A stretch of 64,000 nucleotides of DNA from Lepidodermella squamata (Eukaryota; Gastrotricha), in NCBI GenBank assembly GCA_047495785.1, contig JBLDXI010000003.1, forward strand, positions 2,728,001 to 2,792,000, read 5' to 3'. Shown piece by piece: positions 23,987 to 34,459 of this stretch. The notes beneath the pieces are model-generated. The model saw only the letters and a list, made by a program, of their open reading frames with translations, did not search any database and was not told where the DNA came from. Numbering within the stretch: position 1 is the first letter of the stretch; each line of letters opens with the position of its first letter. The position numbers and the translations under genes were made by a program.

Positions 23987-24023
23987 ACCGGCCCTTTTCA
24001 GGGCCACAAGTTGTTGCAACAGT
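23987..24023 (+). terminator. Histone H2B mRNA 3' stem-loop module
   Basis: GGCCCTTTTCAGGGCC hairpin plus ACAAGTTGTTGCAACAGTG. Confidence 0.95.
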
Positions 24024-24112
24024 GTCAATTTTAGTTTGAATTTCGAACTTTTTGAATAAAATTCCTGAATAAAATGATGTGGAAAATCGATGCTGAGCCG
24101 GTAGGGCGAAAC

Positions 24113-24218
24113 AAAGGACAAGGGGCGTTAAGATGCAAAAAAGTGAACATTTTGCCGCAGGCGATTCTTAACGCCCCGCTTTGGGCCGATTCCTGTGCGT
24201 TAACGCCGCTTGTCCTTT
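24113..24218. repeat. Small inverted-repeat element
   Basis: AAAGGACAAGGGGCGTTAA at the left pairs with TTAACGCCGCTTGTCCTTT at the right, 106 bp overall with one mismatch in the arms; a further TTAACGCCCC lies in the middle. Looks like a tiny foldback or MITE remnant. Confidence 0.6.
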
Positions 24219-24580
24219 ATTCTTGAAGCTTGAGAAAATTGGTTACGTATCGATTAAAAAAATTAAAAAATTCTATGAGAAACGGTAAAACGTGAGACAT
24301 AAATTCATTCATCAGAAATAAATGAATTATCAGAAATAATCAGAAATTTGAAAAACAGCAAAAACTCGTTTTGGACATGAGGAAACTCAATTTTCTCCTA
24401 TGATTGAGGCTAAAAAACGATACAGAAATAGTGTTTCTGTATTCCTGTACAATACAGAAACACTTTTATTAAGATGGACTTTTTATTTTCGCATTTTCCT
24501 ATATAAATGGCGTACAAGATCACTTTTTCCCGCACTTTCTAGCTACGTTTCTCCGAGTTTTTAGCAGATACAGAGGAGAA

Positions 24581-24725
24581 AAGCAATCTCGGATTTACTC
24601 CGAATACAGAAACACTTTTCTTGTACTCATGACTGTATTCATCTTCGGTTCCTGCGGAACCTCGATTCATACAGTCATTCGTACAAGAAAAGTGTTTCTG
24701 TATTCTGAGCCATCCAAGATTGCTT
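24581..24725. repeat. 145-bp near-perfect foldback hairpin
   Basis: The two halves are almost fully complementary, from AAGCAATC at 24581 to GATTGCTT at 24725, with a perfect 25-bp arm around GAATACAGAAACACTTTTC and a small GGTTCC-TGC-GGAACC apex. The arm motif also occurs as a smaller inverted pair at about 24428-24475. It has no ORF. Confidence 0.75.
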
Positions 24726-25510
24726 AAATCTCCAATTAGGAAAAATAATCAGCTCTACATTCTCTCCTTCATTACCTGGAATCTCTTCGATTTCCGTCAT
24801 CTTCAACCGCAAAGTGTTCGAACTCGTCCAACTTTTCGTAAATTTATGAAAACAAGAGCCACAACAATAATATTACGATTTTTTCCCGTCTCATCAGCGT
24901 GACGACAAAATTAAACTTTAAATATTTTCCTTTTAATTTCACAAACTCAGGGTTTGCAATATTTTGAAGGAAACTTCACGTTTACCGATTTATTTCGATT
25001 TTCAAAGGTGTATTCTTCAAGTTGGAGCTTTAGAGGCTAGTTTCCTGCAAAAAAGGCGTTAAAATCGGCTACACGCCGTTCGACGGAAAAATTTGTTGTA
25101 CGTGAGCTATTTTTACGAACAAATTTTTCAGCTCCAAGGACGATGCATATATCGGCACGCCCTTTTTAATTTTTGAATATCAAATTCAACCCTATTCCCT
25201 TCAAAAAACGGGAGTCCCACTCTAAGTAGTACAGATAGCGAAAAATGTTACCGAAAATTGCTTTGTTAAAGCTAGAAAACACGTGCAATTTGTGAAAAAT
25301 TCCAACTTGATGATAACCGCTTCGACTTGATGTCTCTAAGTGGCATACCTACCCTATTCTAGAGTGCTCAAAGTTCGATTTGAAACATTTTATTTTAATA
25401 TCGAAAATATATTATAAATATCATTCTGCGAAGTTACCTTTCAACATGATTTTTTTCTATAACATCGGTGGTTAATTTGGAGCTTTTTGGTGAATTCAAC
25501 AACTCGAATT
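24726..25510. other. Intergenic, nothing recognised
   Basis: AT-rich sequence downstream of the hairpin up to the stop codon of the next minus-strand gene. Only one chance-sized frame (24720-24902). No repeat or RNA gene is seen. Confidence 0.35.
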
Positions 25511-26229
25511 TTAGGCGGTACACCGGTAGAGAATACGATTGCCAACACTAGTAGTGTAGGTCAGCGTGGAGAGAGCCGGCGAAGCAGCACAGCACTCAGC
25601 GAATGATTCATAGCCTGGGGCCTGTAATATGGAATACAATTTTGAAAAATAATTTCAAATTTTGTAAATTTTACTCCAGTGGTAGATCGCCGGTCGTAGG
25701 AAACTTCGGGCATACTCATGCAATGCGCTGCTGTTGACGGAGTCGCGGCCATTCTCCGGTACAGGGCTGTCTTCGGCGTGCAGAAGCCTATGCCTAGAAA
25801 AAGCAAAGAGGCATAGTGGCCGTAGGCTGTGCTTGACGCGTCCGCTATCGAAGCGCAGCACGCGGTGAAAGTTGAGTACTTGCTCGAGCCGAAAACGAGG
25901 GAAGATATCGGTGACGTGCAATCGGGAAATGTAGTGCAGTATTTGTAAGCAACCGTATTGTCTGCATTGTTCAACTGACATACGGTATACTTTTTGGAAA
26001 ATTTAAGGAATTATTCGAAGCGAAAATCAGTGAAAAAATTCAAGCGAACCGTTGCGTCAGCCGGGGATGGGCTGGTAACACTGAGGCAGGACAAGCCTGT
26101 CGAACATGCGGATTGATTAGCCGGGCATGGCGCCGTTAAAGTCACGGATGTAGAAGATGGGCAGCTATAACTGGCATCAAATACGCTAACCATTAATATA
26201 ACAGCGTACAAAAAATTGGCGTTTTTCAT
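25511..26229 (-). CDS. Secreted Cys-containing protein, paralogue 1
   Basis: Exon 1 starts at the ATG 26229 and gives a signal peptide (MKNANFLYAVILMVSVFDAS) and a segment with CPSS...PCP...C.GLSC. The donor is uncertain (about 26050). Exon 2 begins near 25974 after TGTCAG. It carries CCASI and an aromatic/Ser-rich domain, then a short intron (GTAAAA...TTACAG) leads to a last exon with GAPGYESFAECCAASPAL and a stop at 25511. The same exon order, Cys spacing and the GYESFxxCC motif occur in the divergent gene at 26559-28461, which supports the model. Function unknown; extracellular. Confidence 0.65.
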
Positions 26230-26558
26230 CTTGAATGTGCGATGATGGAAAGTTGGCAGAACTGCGTGAGCTTTAATACCTAAAATTTCAGGATGTTATT
26301 GACCGGAGGTATTTTTTTTTATAGCCCTAATATTGAGTAAACTGTGAATTTTTCGCTACAGAGCCTCTGTTTTTTAGGCGCTATCTCCAACTCATTTTTT
26401 GACAACTTGTAGTATTTTTAGACATTTTCACGGCCACCTATGCGTCATACGTGACAGGCTAATAAAGTCGCGCTTTTGGTATAAAATACGAGAGCATATT
26501 AGTTTCATTTCATACTACTCATCGCCTGATTATTTGTTTTTTTTTTCTGCTGCTGAAA
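26230..26558. promoter_or_regulatory. Divergent promoter of secreted paralogue pair
   Basis: About 330 bp between the start codons of two homologous genes pointing apart. No clear motif is identified. Confidence 0.35.
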
Positions 26559-28461
26559 ATGACAAGTTGGTGCTTACTCAGACTGGCAGTTGCGGCTGCG
26601 CTATTATATACTTGTTGCCTTTGTTGCCCGTCCTCATCCTCATCCGCATCCGCGTCGTCAGGAACTTCGTCCGGGTCGTCGGCAATCACCACGCCATGCC
26701 CAACACCAGCGTCATGCGCATCCGGTCTCACCTGCCAAGATCCGACTAAATCGGTATAGTTTTAGCTATAGCGCACGGTTGATGGATAATTGGACGTAGT
26801 GCACAACCCATCAAAGTTAAATGAAAGCTTTTTCGAAAACCCTATACAGCGTGTCCCATAAGTTGCGCCATATTTTTTTAAATTTCGCAACCTTTTTTAG
26901 GTAATTCATCTAATTTTTTTATAATTGAAACTACCAGGAGAATCTTCTATCCTTTCCCCACGATTTTACGGAAAAATAAAAAAATTATCCGGAAGATCCC
27001 AATTGGCTCGGTAAAATTTCGGTATTTTACCCAGTTACAATAAATTTCCTCGGATTTTTTTAATCCCATTGCCAAGTAGAATATTTTATTGCTATTCTAT
27101 AGTTGCATTTTGAATTTTTCTAAGGATTTTTGGGCCATGAGATATAACTTCGCCTCTCATTTTAGAGTTTCCAGTGTATTTCGGTGTATTTCGGAGTGTT
27201 TTGCTTGTTTGCGTCACAGATGTGACACGCTGTATTTAAAAATTAAGTACAGGGTGACCAAAAAGTTCCGCAGAAGGCGAATTCGATGCGCATCAATTTA
27301 AAGTTGAAAGAATTTCAAGCATTCTTTTGCCAATGGAACTCCTCAATTTCTTGTAACTCTTCATTAAAATGATGCGCATCGAATTCGCCTTCTGCGGAAT
27401 TTCTTTAGCCTCCCTGTATAGGGTGACTACAACCTCAGGGTGTCTATAGGCATATTTCCGCGCTGAGAAATAGGAAATAGCATAAATTCGGTGAAAACGG
27501 ATACCAAATAACCTGTGTCTCGTAGGCTTGGTGATGAGTTAGGACCTGTTTTTTATGTGAGTGTCACCAAAATTCACTCAAGTGTCATCAAAATCGATTC
27601 TGCTCGAATTTTCACCCGGGACCTATAACCGAAGAAGCATTTTTCGGTAAATCTCACCACGCTGATTAACTTTTCCTTTGAGAGCGGCTCCCTAGCTATC
27701 ACCGTTCTCGAGATAACCGCTCAGGTGTGACGCCAGGTATGAGGTCACGTGACCAACTTGACACTGGATTTTCTCCGTAACCGGAAGTGATAAAAATATA
27801 GGGTTTTCGAATTTAAGCTCCCTCATTTTTTCTCTATCGGAATAGCGCTTTTCAATAGCAGGGAATTTTAATGGGCTTTTTATATATATATATAAGGTGC
27901 CAGTATGTTCGTACACGCTGAGCGGTAGCGTTACGACAGTTTATTGCTCTACGAGTGGACTGTGCGACGCTCCAGGTTCCAGCGTCTTCGGCACAACGCG
28001 TTACTCGGATGTCAGCGCGTGCTGCACTGCTCTCAGCAACGCTGGAGCGATCGGCTATACGTCAATTAGGCAGCTGCAACCGACCAACCGCACGATAGGT
28101 GTCTGTGGCTTCTCGCGACTGCTATTCCGCCGCGTTCCCGCATCTACCGGTGTTCCTGCTTATTGCCTCAGCTTGCCTGAAACCACTCTCGGAGCTTCGA
28201 TTTCAGGGGTATTTAACCAATTTCTTCGCTTATTTTTAATAAATATAAATTAAATATTTTTTTATTAAACTACTCAACTTTTCCCAACCTGCGACACATT
28301 TTTGATATAAATATTGTGTTGCAACTAATTTTCTAATTAAATTATTAATTTTGCAGGCTAACGGTTACGAATCTTTCGAGCTTTGCTGCGTCTCTTCATC
28401 CTTCGCAAAAGGATCTTTTCAAGAATACAACGGGCTGATTCTGATGAAATGCAGCGCTTAA
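26559..28461 (+). CDS. Secreted Cys-containing protein, paralogue 2
   Basis: Exons 26559-26753, 27897-28208 and 28357-28461 join in phase to 203 residues. The signal peptide (MTSWCLLRLAVAAALLYTCC) is followed by a Ser-rich segment and PCP..ASCASGLTC, then a domain with TVYC...CCTAL, and a last exon with ANGYESFELCC. It is homologous to the gene at 25511-26229 throughout. The first intron (1,143 bp) has gained two mariner-type MITEs and one copy of the dispersed repeat. The acceptor at 27896 is a TATATAAG, weaker than usual here. No known family is recognised. Confidence 0.7.
26846..27235. mobile_element. Mariner-type MITE
   Basis: Left end TACAGCGTGTCCCATAAG and right end (inverted) about 390 bp away containing TGACACGCTGTA. 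The TACAG-GTGTCCC end style is typical of Tc1/mariner derivatives. No transposase inside. Confidence 0.5.
27248..27418. mobile_element. Small mariner-type MITE, 171 bp
   Basis: Inverted ends TACAGGGTGACC... and ...CCTCCCTGTA. The inner arm CGCAGAAGGCGAATTCGATG is perfectly inverted around 27269 and 27384. It abuts the next dispersed repeat at 27419. Confidence 0.7.
27419..27875 (+). repeat. Dispersed repeat, copy 2 of 4
   Basis: Same family as 15293-15775, very similar over its length; the GGTCACGTGACC palindrome is at 27743-27754. It lies in the first intron of the secreted paralogue. Confidence 0.75.
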
Positions 28462-28677
28462 ACAAAACTTGTTGGCTGATTTACCTTCCGCTTCATTCCG
28501 GTTGACAAACAAATAAAAACAAGCTTTTTTAAGTTTCTTTTAAATTCAGTTTTTTAAGTTTCTTTTTATTAAAATCGGAATAAAAATCCGAACTTCGAGA
28601 CTTTCATTTTATTATTATCCATTTTTAAATAATTTTAAAAATTTAAATAATTCCAGGATCGATATCGACTTATTTCA

Positions 28678-28760
28678 CGGGCGATCAGGACGGTCGGGAC
28701 GATCCCAGTGGCGCGGGCCACGTGGGTCAGCACGGGGGTCACGCGAGTCAGTCCATTATT
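28678..28760 (-). pseudogene. Orphan DPR-repeat tail, remnant of a third RS-rich gene copy
   Basis: On the minus strand this short stretch reads SRDPRADPRGPRHWDRPDRP then a stop, the same type of tail that ends the two RS-rich proteins. No upstream exon is attached. It lies just past the left edge of the inverted duplication (about 28785) and is absent at the matching right edge. Confidence 0.5.
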
Positions 28761-28784
28761 TCTGATATTGACTCGTGAATATGA

Positions 28785-29990
28785 TTAAACGGCTATGATA
28801 TGTAAGATCAAATACAAGGCACTGACTTCCATATAATAAATTTATTTTCCGATTTCGCGAGGTATATCAAATTTATCATGCCAAATTTAATTTATTTCAT
28901 CACATGGCTCAGTTTGACACATTCCAGCGGTATCGGTTTTTCAGGGGCGTGGGTCTCGTGGGTCTCGAGGATCGCGCGGGGCACGCGGATCACGCGGATC
29001 AGCACGAGGGTCACGCGGGTCAGCACGAGGGTCACGCGGATCAGCCGGGCCTTGCTGGTTGAAGATCGACATCCAGTCGGGCTGGCCCTGAGGCGTCTGC
29101 GGGAAGATGACAGTGGGCATACCCGGGCGAGGTTCGTTGATAGCAATACCAGGAGCAACCCGTGCGCCAGGGAAGCTCGGGAAAATTTGGCGAGGGTCTT
29201 GAGGAGCACCCGGAGGGTCACGAGGAGCAACCGGCAGAGTGGCGCCACCCCATGGCAGATTCGGCTGAGCACCATTTTGCCAGCCTTGACCAATGTGGAC
29301 TACACCAGGCTGGTTCCAAGTGTGAGGCTGTTGGCCACTGAACGGAGCATTCGGTTGCCAGCCGGATGGTTGAGCGGGTACAGCGGGCTTCGACGGGTGA
29401 GTCCAGGCGCCACCGGGCTGCTGACCCCAAGGACCATTCCAGCTGGGAGTCGATGGCACCTTGCTGACAGGTTTGCGGTTGAACTTCTTGTGCTTCTTGT
29501 GGCGCTTTTCCGGCGACCACGATCGCGAGAAGGAGCTGCGCGACGAGCGAGACCAGCTTCGGCTTCGGCTGCGGCTGCGGCTCTCGCTCTCGCTGCTGCT
29601 GCGCTTGCGCTTGTGGTGGCGCCTGCGCTTCGGGTGACGCGACTTCTTGTGGTGGAACTTCGGGGCGCCGTGGCGAAGGGTAGGTTTGCGAATACGAAGG
29701 TCGGGCAGGCTGACACTGTTCGACCCAGAGCCAGACTCGAAGCCGCGGAAACCAGCCATTGCAGTGCCTGTAAACGATATTCGATATTAAATGATTGGGA
29801 AATAAGTATATAATATCGGAAAAAATCAAAAAATAGGGTTTTTAATTTTGAAAAATTACGTAGCCGTTAGTGGAAGCCTTACCAATGGCCAAAAACACAA
29901 TGGCGAGTACGAGAGAGAATCGCATTTTTTCGATTATAGAGATAGAAGAAAAGGAGGCTGCTGATGAGATGATTATCAATTTTAACCCCA
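28785..29990 (-). repeat. Left arm of large inverted duplication
   Basis: About 1.2 kb that is the reverse complement of about 32470-33735, covering promoter, both exons, the intron and 3' flank of the RS-rich gene. The spacer is about 2.5 kb. The coding parts are the most conserved. Confidence 0.85.
28941..29925 (-). CDS. Secreted RS-rich protein with DPR repeats, copy 1
   Basis: Exons 29925-29883 and 29767-28941 join in phase to 289 residues. Exon 1 encodes the signal peptide and ends in phase 1. The mature protein starts with a short conserved segment (GFRGFESGSGSNSVSLP), then Lys/His/Arg runs, an Arg-Ser dipeptide region (ESRSRSRSRSWSRSSRSS), a Trp/Gln/Pro-rich middle, a hydrophobic LPWGG/VIFPQTP region and a tail of repeated DPRDPRA units. 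RS domains usually mark nuclear splicing factors, but here a signal peptide precedes it and no RNA-binding domain is seen, so a secreted matrix-type protein is more likely. It is nearly identical to the gene at 32548-33564. Confidence 0.85.
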
Positions 29991-30249
29991 AATAGAGCCT
30001 TATAAAGGCTTGCGGCCCATCATTAAAGAGCCGTTTTTAGAATTCTAATGACGTTTAAGTTACATACAATCTGTTCGTTTTTACCGGGACAATTTTGAAT
30101 GCGCCAAAATTCGAATAAATTTTGATAAAACTAAAATTTTATTTTGACTTTTCACTCATTATTTCAAGTGATGTAAAACTGAACCTATATTATATCCATT
30201 AAAGCGCAATGGAAGCTTTTTCTAGCACTCCATTAATAAAAAAATTCAC

Positions 30250-30690
30250 CAGGGTGACTAAAACCCACAGGGTTTCTAAATGGTATATAAGTATTCGCGC
30301 TAGGAGGTCATATAAATTCAGTGAAAACGGTTATAAAACCAGCGTCTCGCGGGCTTGATGATGAGCTGGGACACTTTTTTATGGGTCTTACTTTTTAGGC
30401 GAAACCAAATTTTGGAATTTTCAATCTTTGAGCTTATTTCTATCAGGCTGGAAGCGGTCATCAGACTGAATGATGAACTTTTTCTAAAGCCGGCTCCATA
30501 GCGATTCCAGCTCTTGAGGTAATCGCTCAGGTGGGACATCAGGTATGAGGTCACGTGACCAACTTGACACTGGATTTTCTCCGTATAACCGCAAATGATA
30601 AAAATATGGGATTTTCGAATTCTTGATCCACGATTGTTCCTCTATCGAAAATCGAAGGAAAGAAAAATATAAGATTCACTCAAAAAACAA
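30250..30690 (+). repeat. Dispersed repeat, copy 3 of 4
   Basis: The most diverged copy. The conserved block with GGTCACGTGACC is at 30549-30560. It lies in the spacer between the inverted arms. Confidence 0.65.
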
Positions 30691-30804
30691 CGCTTTAATG
30701 TTTACTGGCTTTCAACTATGAATTGAAGAATAAAATAATTAAGAAATATTTGTGTCATTTAGCGGCTTTTTGAAAGCCGAGTTCTTGCTGTCTCCGATCT
30801 TGAT

Positions 30805-31445
30805 TTAGAACGAGAAATCATCGAATTGCGGGTTCCAAGTTATGCCGCATTTAGCCTTATCGTTACACTCGTCATGGCAGCATTGACAGGCCATCGATAA
30901 TAGCGACGACTCTTGCTGGGCATAGCTCAGCGATTCAGTACATTCTCGCCGACCTCGCGGTACTATAGTACCATCATCATCTTGCTCATTTGCATCGGAA
31001 AATCTACGCCGTCTCCCGACTAGAAAAGTCACCCATTCACGCGTTGTTGTCGGTAATATCGTTGTAGTTGTTGTAGAGACATTCCTCGATGGTGAAGTTG
31101 GAATTTCTTCATCATCATTGTCATCTTCATCGCCGAAAATTCGTTCTGATTTTCTGTGGCATTTGTATTCGTTGAGAACCAGAGACAGGACGCCCCGGTT
31201 CAGAAACACCTTGGTTCTCTGTATAATAATTTGAATAATCATCATTTGAATTTCTTTTATTAAGGAGGAATTTGTTGTCTCACCGAGCAATATTCACACC
31301 CTGAAACCAGTATGGCATCTCTAGGTTTCCGAGGAGCTTCAGCCACGGCGGAGAACATTCCAGTTCTTGTCCCGTTCCAACATGATATCCCAATGACCGT
31401 TTTGCAAACAATCGAGAACAACACAAATAGGGTAACGAAAAACAT
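30805..31445 (-). CDS. Secreted Cys-rich protein, possible three-finger (Ly6-like) fold
   Basis: Exons 31445-31284 and 31218-30805 join in phase to 191 residues. The ATG at 31445 gives a good signal peptide (MFFVTLFVLFSIVCKTVIG); an earlier in-frame start would be non-ATG. The mature part begins ISCWNG, has GCEYC, a long acidic and Thr-rich insertion, then REC...MACQCCHDECND. The order (short C-x-x-G start, later CC followed by a C-N pair) resembles three-finger/ET-type modules, but the long central insertion is unusual. It lies between the two arms of the inverted duplication. Family assignment is tentative. Confidence 0.65.
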
Positions 31446-31724
31446 TTTTGAAGAAAAAAACAAAGAATCCTGAATATTGCAGTTCTACACCTGTTTCTGG
31501 TTCCAGCTCCCTATTGTTTGTTTTTGTCAACAATGAGAACCTTTGAGGTGTGATGCTAAAAACAATGGAAATCCTTACTTGATATCGCCATTAAAACATT
31601 CATTTTTTTTAATTATCTCGAGAAATGATTCAACCAGTGTAAAATGTAGTGGACTTTGTATTAATTTGGGAAATATGGATGGCAAATTTTCAAATATCAT
31701 TATTTTTGACATTTAAGAAGTAGA

Positions 31725-32272
31725 GCATCCCGCACTAAATTCGGCCACTTTTCAGATTTTTCCTACTTTGCCAGCCAGATGAATTTTTAGAAAATATTCA
31801 GCAAATACAGAATTGTAGAGGATTTCTTGGGCTATCGAATGCCGGTTTCCGCGAGTCCGGGCAATTTTACCTTGATTTATGGCTAATTTTGAAGGCACCT
31901 AGACTCCTGGCCGGAACTAGGGACCCGGTGCCCTAATTTCGGCCACCTCATCCAGTTACGCTAATACCTTAACTTTGATACCGTTAAATTCGTCTCGACA
32001 AGCTGGGAGCTTTACCTTGACGACGTGATGCCTGAAACTCTGATGTTTATGGCAACAAAGCAATCGAGAAGCCACATGACCCCCTAAATAGAATTATTTT
32101 CTGCGATCACGTGCTTGAAAATTCATGAAAACAGATTGGCTCAACAAAATGCAAACTTCCTGAGTTGCGTGCAAAAATAACTGCTGTTCAGCACTTAGCG
32201 TTCAAATTTCGGCCGGTAGCCGAAGTTAGGTCGCAGCAGCCGAATTTAGGGTTTCCTGCTCTGGATATGCTA
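31725..32272. mobile_element. Candidate MITE with CTAAATTCGGC ends
   Basis: AGAGCATCCCGCACTAAATT at the left is an imperfect inverted match to the right end (GCCGAATTTAGGGTTTCCTG). Related CTAATTTCGGCC and AAATTTCGGCC motifs recur inside. About 550 bp, non-coding. Confidence 0.45.
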
Positions 32273-32469
32273 AAATTTCAAAACGTTGAACTCTAAAATT
32301 TGAGTAATCATAATTTTTCAAAAGATGATAGGCAAAATCCGGGACAATGAATTTTAATAGCACACATAATTGGGCCAAAAATGGAAATGGTTACTAATTG
32401 AACAATCTCAATTTAAACTGAATCGTCATGAAAATTCTGCGTGAAGCTCGTTAATGATGGAGGACAGGG

Positions 32470-33735
32470 TTTATAAGGCACGATGTTTGGCTCATCAAAT
32501 CATCATCGGCAGCTTTTCCTCATTTCTTATCTATTCAATCAACAAAAATGCGATTCTCTCTCGTACTCGCCATGGTGTTTTTGGCCATTGGTAAGGCATC
32601 TACTAACGGCTACAAGCCATGTAATTTTGCAAAATTGAAAATCTAATTTATTTAAATTTTCCGAAATTATTTCCTTATTTCCAAATAATTTAATTTGTGT
32701 TGAATTGTGTTTACAGGCACTGCATCGGCTGGTTTCCGCGGCTTCGAGTCTGGCTCTGGATCGAACAGCGTCAGCCTGCCCGAATTCCGCATGCGCAAGC
32801 CGAACCTTCGCCACGGCGCCCCGAAGTTCCACCACAAGAAGTCGCGTCACACGAAGCGCAGGCGCCACCACAAGCGCAAGCGCAGCAGCAGCGAGAGCGA
32901 GAGCCGCAGCCGCAGCCGAAGCCGCAGCTGGTCTCGCTCGTCGCGCAGCTCCTTCTCGCGATCGTGGTCGCCGGAAAAGCGCCACAAGAAGCACAAAAAG
33001 TTCAACCGCAAAACAGTCAACAAGGTGCACCCGACACCCACCTGGAACGGTCCTTGGGGCCAGCAGCCCGGCGGCGCCTGGACTCACCCGTCGAAGCCCG
33101 CCGTGCCCGCTCAACCATCCGGCTGGCACCCGAATGCCCCGTTTTCTGGCCAACAGCCTCAAACTTGGAACCAGCCTGGTGTAGTCCACATTGGTCAAGG
33201 CTGGCAAAATGGAGCTCAGCCGAATCTGCCATGGGGTGGCGCCAGTCTGCCGGTGGCTCCTCACACTCCGGGTGCTTCTCAAGACCCTCGCCAAACTTTC
33301 CCGAGCTTCCCGAGCTTCCCCGGCGCACCTGTTGCTCCTGGTGCCAACGATCCCCGCCCGAATATGCCGACTGTAATCTTTCCGCAGACTCCAGGCGGCC
33401 AGCCTGACTGGATGTCGATCTTCAACCAGCAAGGCCCAGCTGACCCGCGTGACCCCCGTGCTGATCCGCGTGACCCTCGTGCTGACCCGCGTGACCCTCG
33501 TGCTGATCCGCGTGATCCGCGTGCCCCGCGCGATCCTCGAGATCCACGAGACCCACGTCCCTGAAAAACCGATGCTGCTGGAATGAGTCAAACTGAGCCA
33601 AGTGATGAAATAAATTAAATTTGACATGATAAATTTGATATACCTCGCGAAATCGGAAAATAAATTTATTATATGGAAGTCAGTGCCTTGTATTTGATCT
33701 TATATTTATCAAAACTGTTCAATCATATTCACGAG
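32470..33735 (+). repeat. Right arm of large inverted duplication
   Basis: Reverse complement of 28785-29990. Homology ends near the sequence TTCACGAGTCAATATCAG on both sides, after which the flanks differ. Confidence 0.85.
32548..33564 (+). CDS. Secreted RS-rich protein with DPR repeats, copy 2
   Basis: Exons 32548-32590 and 32717-33564 join in phase to 296 residues. The signal peptide is MRFSLVLAMVFLAIGTASAG across the phase-1 intron. Layout is as in the copy at 28941-29925, with one more DPRDPRA unit at the C-terminus and a few substitutions. No cysteines are visible in the mature part, so it is probably disordered. The unit length in DNA is 18-21 bp, and the repeat number difference fits slippage. 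Function unknown. Confidence 0.85.
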
Positions 33736-34109
33736 TCAATATCAGAAGTCAGGGAAGCTTTCAAAATTTGTGAAAACTATTCAGTTTGTCTCTGAGAATG
33801 AAGAATCAGAGAAAGTGGGTCACGCCTAAACAAACTCTTATTGTTGCAGCATTTGTTCCTACAATTTCACAGCAGCGACAGAGAGAAATTCTTGGTGAAA
33901 AGCTTTCGTATTTAGGTTCCGGAGAATCGTAACTTCTCACAATATCAAGGCCTAAATTATTGATTGGCTGAGAATTGATGTCAAAATTAAAATCGAATCC
34001 GAAAAAATTGAGGTTGTAGCGTGGGAACCATTGAATTTTTGTGTCAAAAAACGCAAAAAAAAACGAAAGATAAGGTTTAAGGCGACTTTTCCGTCCGGTG
34101 ATTCATTCA

Positions 34110-34350
34110 ACTTCCAAAAGGCCTTCCCACAAACTCGTTTCTTTTTTTTTCTCATGCGTATGCGAGTAAACACATACACATACAGCAAAAAGCATACAGC
34201 CCCCGTTCACAAACTGATTTCTTTTCTCCTTGTGATTTTTTTTCTGGCAGAAGAGGTCACTGAAAAAAGGGATGGCGGCACGTCGAATCGAACCCTTGTC
34301 GACTTCGCACTCATCGATAATTATATCGACATGGCTAAGCCGTCAAGCTT
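34110..34350 (-). repeat. SINE-like element, copy A
   Basis: The reverse complement carries a tRNA-type B box (GGGTTCGATTC) and then a body (GGAGAAAAGAAATCAGTTTG...GTTCACAAACTG region) that matches copy B at 35165-35400 in opposite orientation. The 5' head is only partly tRNA-like and cannot be folded into a full cloverleaf. Confidence 0.6.
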
Positions 34351-34459
34351 AATTTGTGACCTATAAATTAGGCTTTAAGGCAAAAAATTCATTGATGAAA
34401 ACGTCAACAAACAAGTCGAAGATTAATGATTCATGCCCGCACTTGACCCAGAAAACGCG

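Noticed and set aside
26399-26749. 116-codon ORF overlapping the first exon of the secreted paralogue
   Set aside because: Other frame; the 26559 frame has the signal peptide and joins in phase to homologous exons.
28878-29813. Plus-strand frame of 311 codons opposite the RS-rich gene
   Set aside because: Mirror of repetitive codons; it recurs opposite the duplicate at 32539-33627, and the sense strand has signal peptide, splice sites and domain order.
34270-34345. Possible tRNA gene on the minus strand
   Set aside because: A B box is present but no acceptor stem or cloverleaf forms; the flank matches a second copy at 35165, so it is a SINE head.
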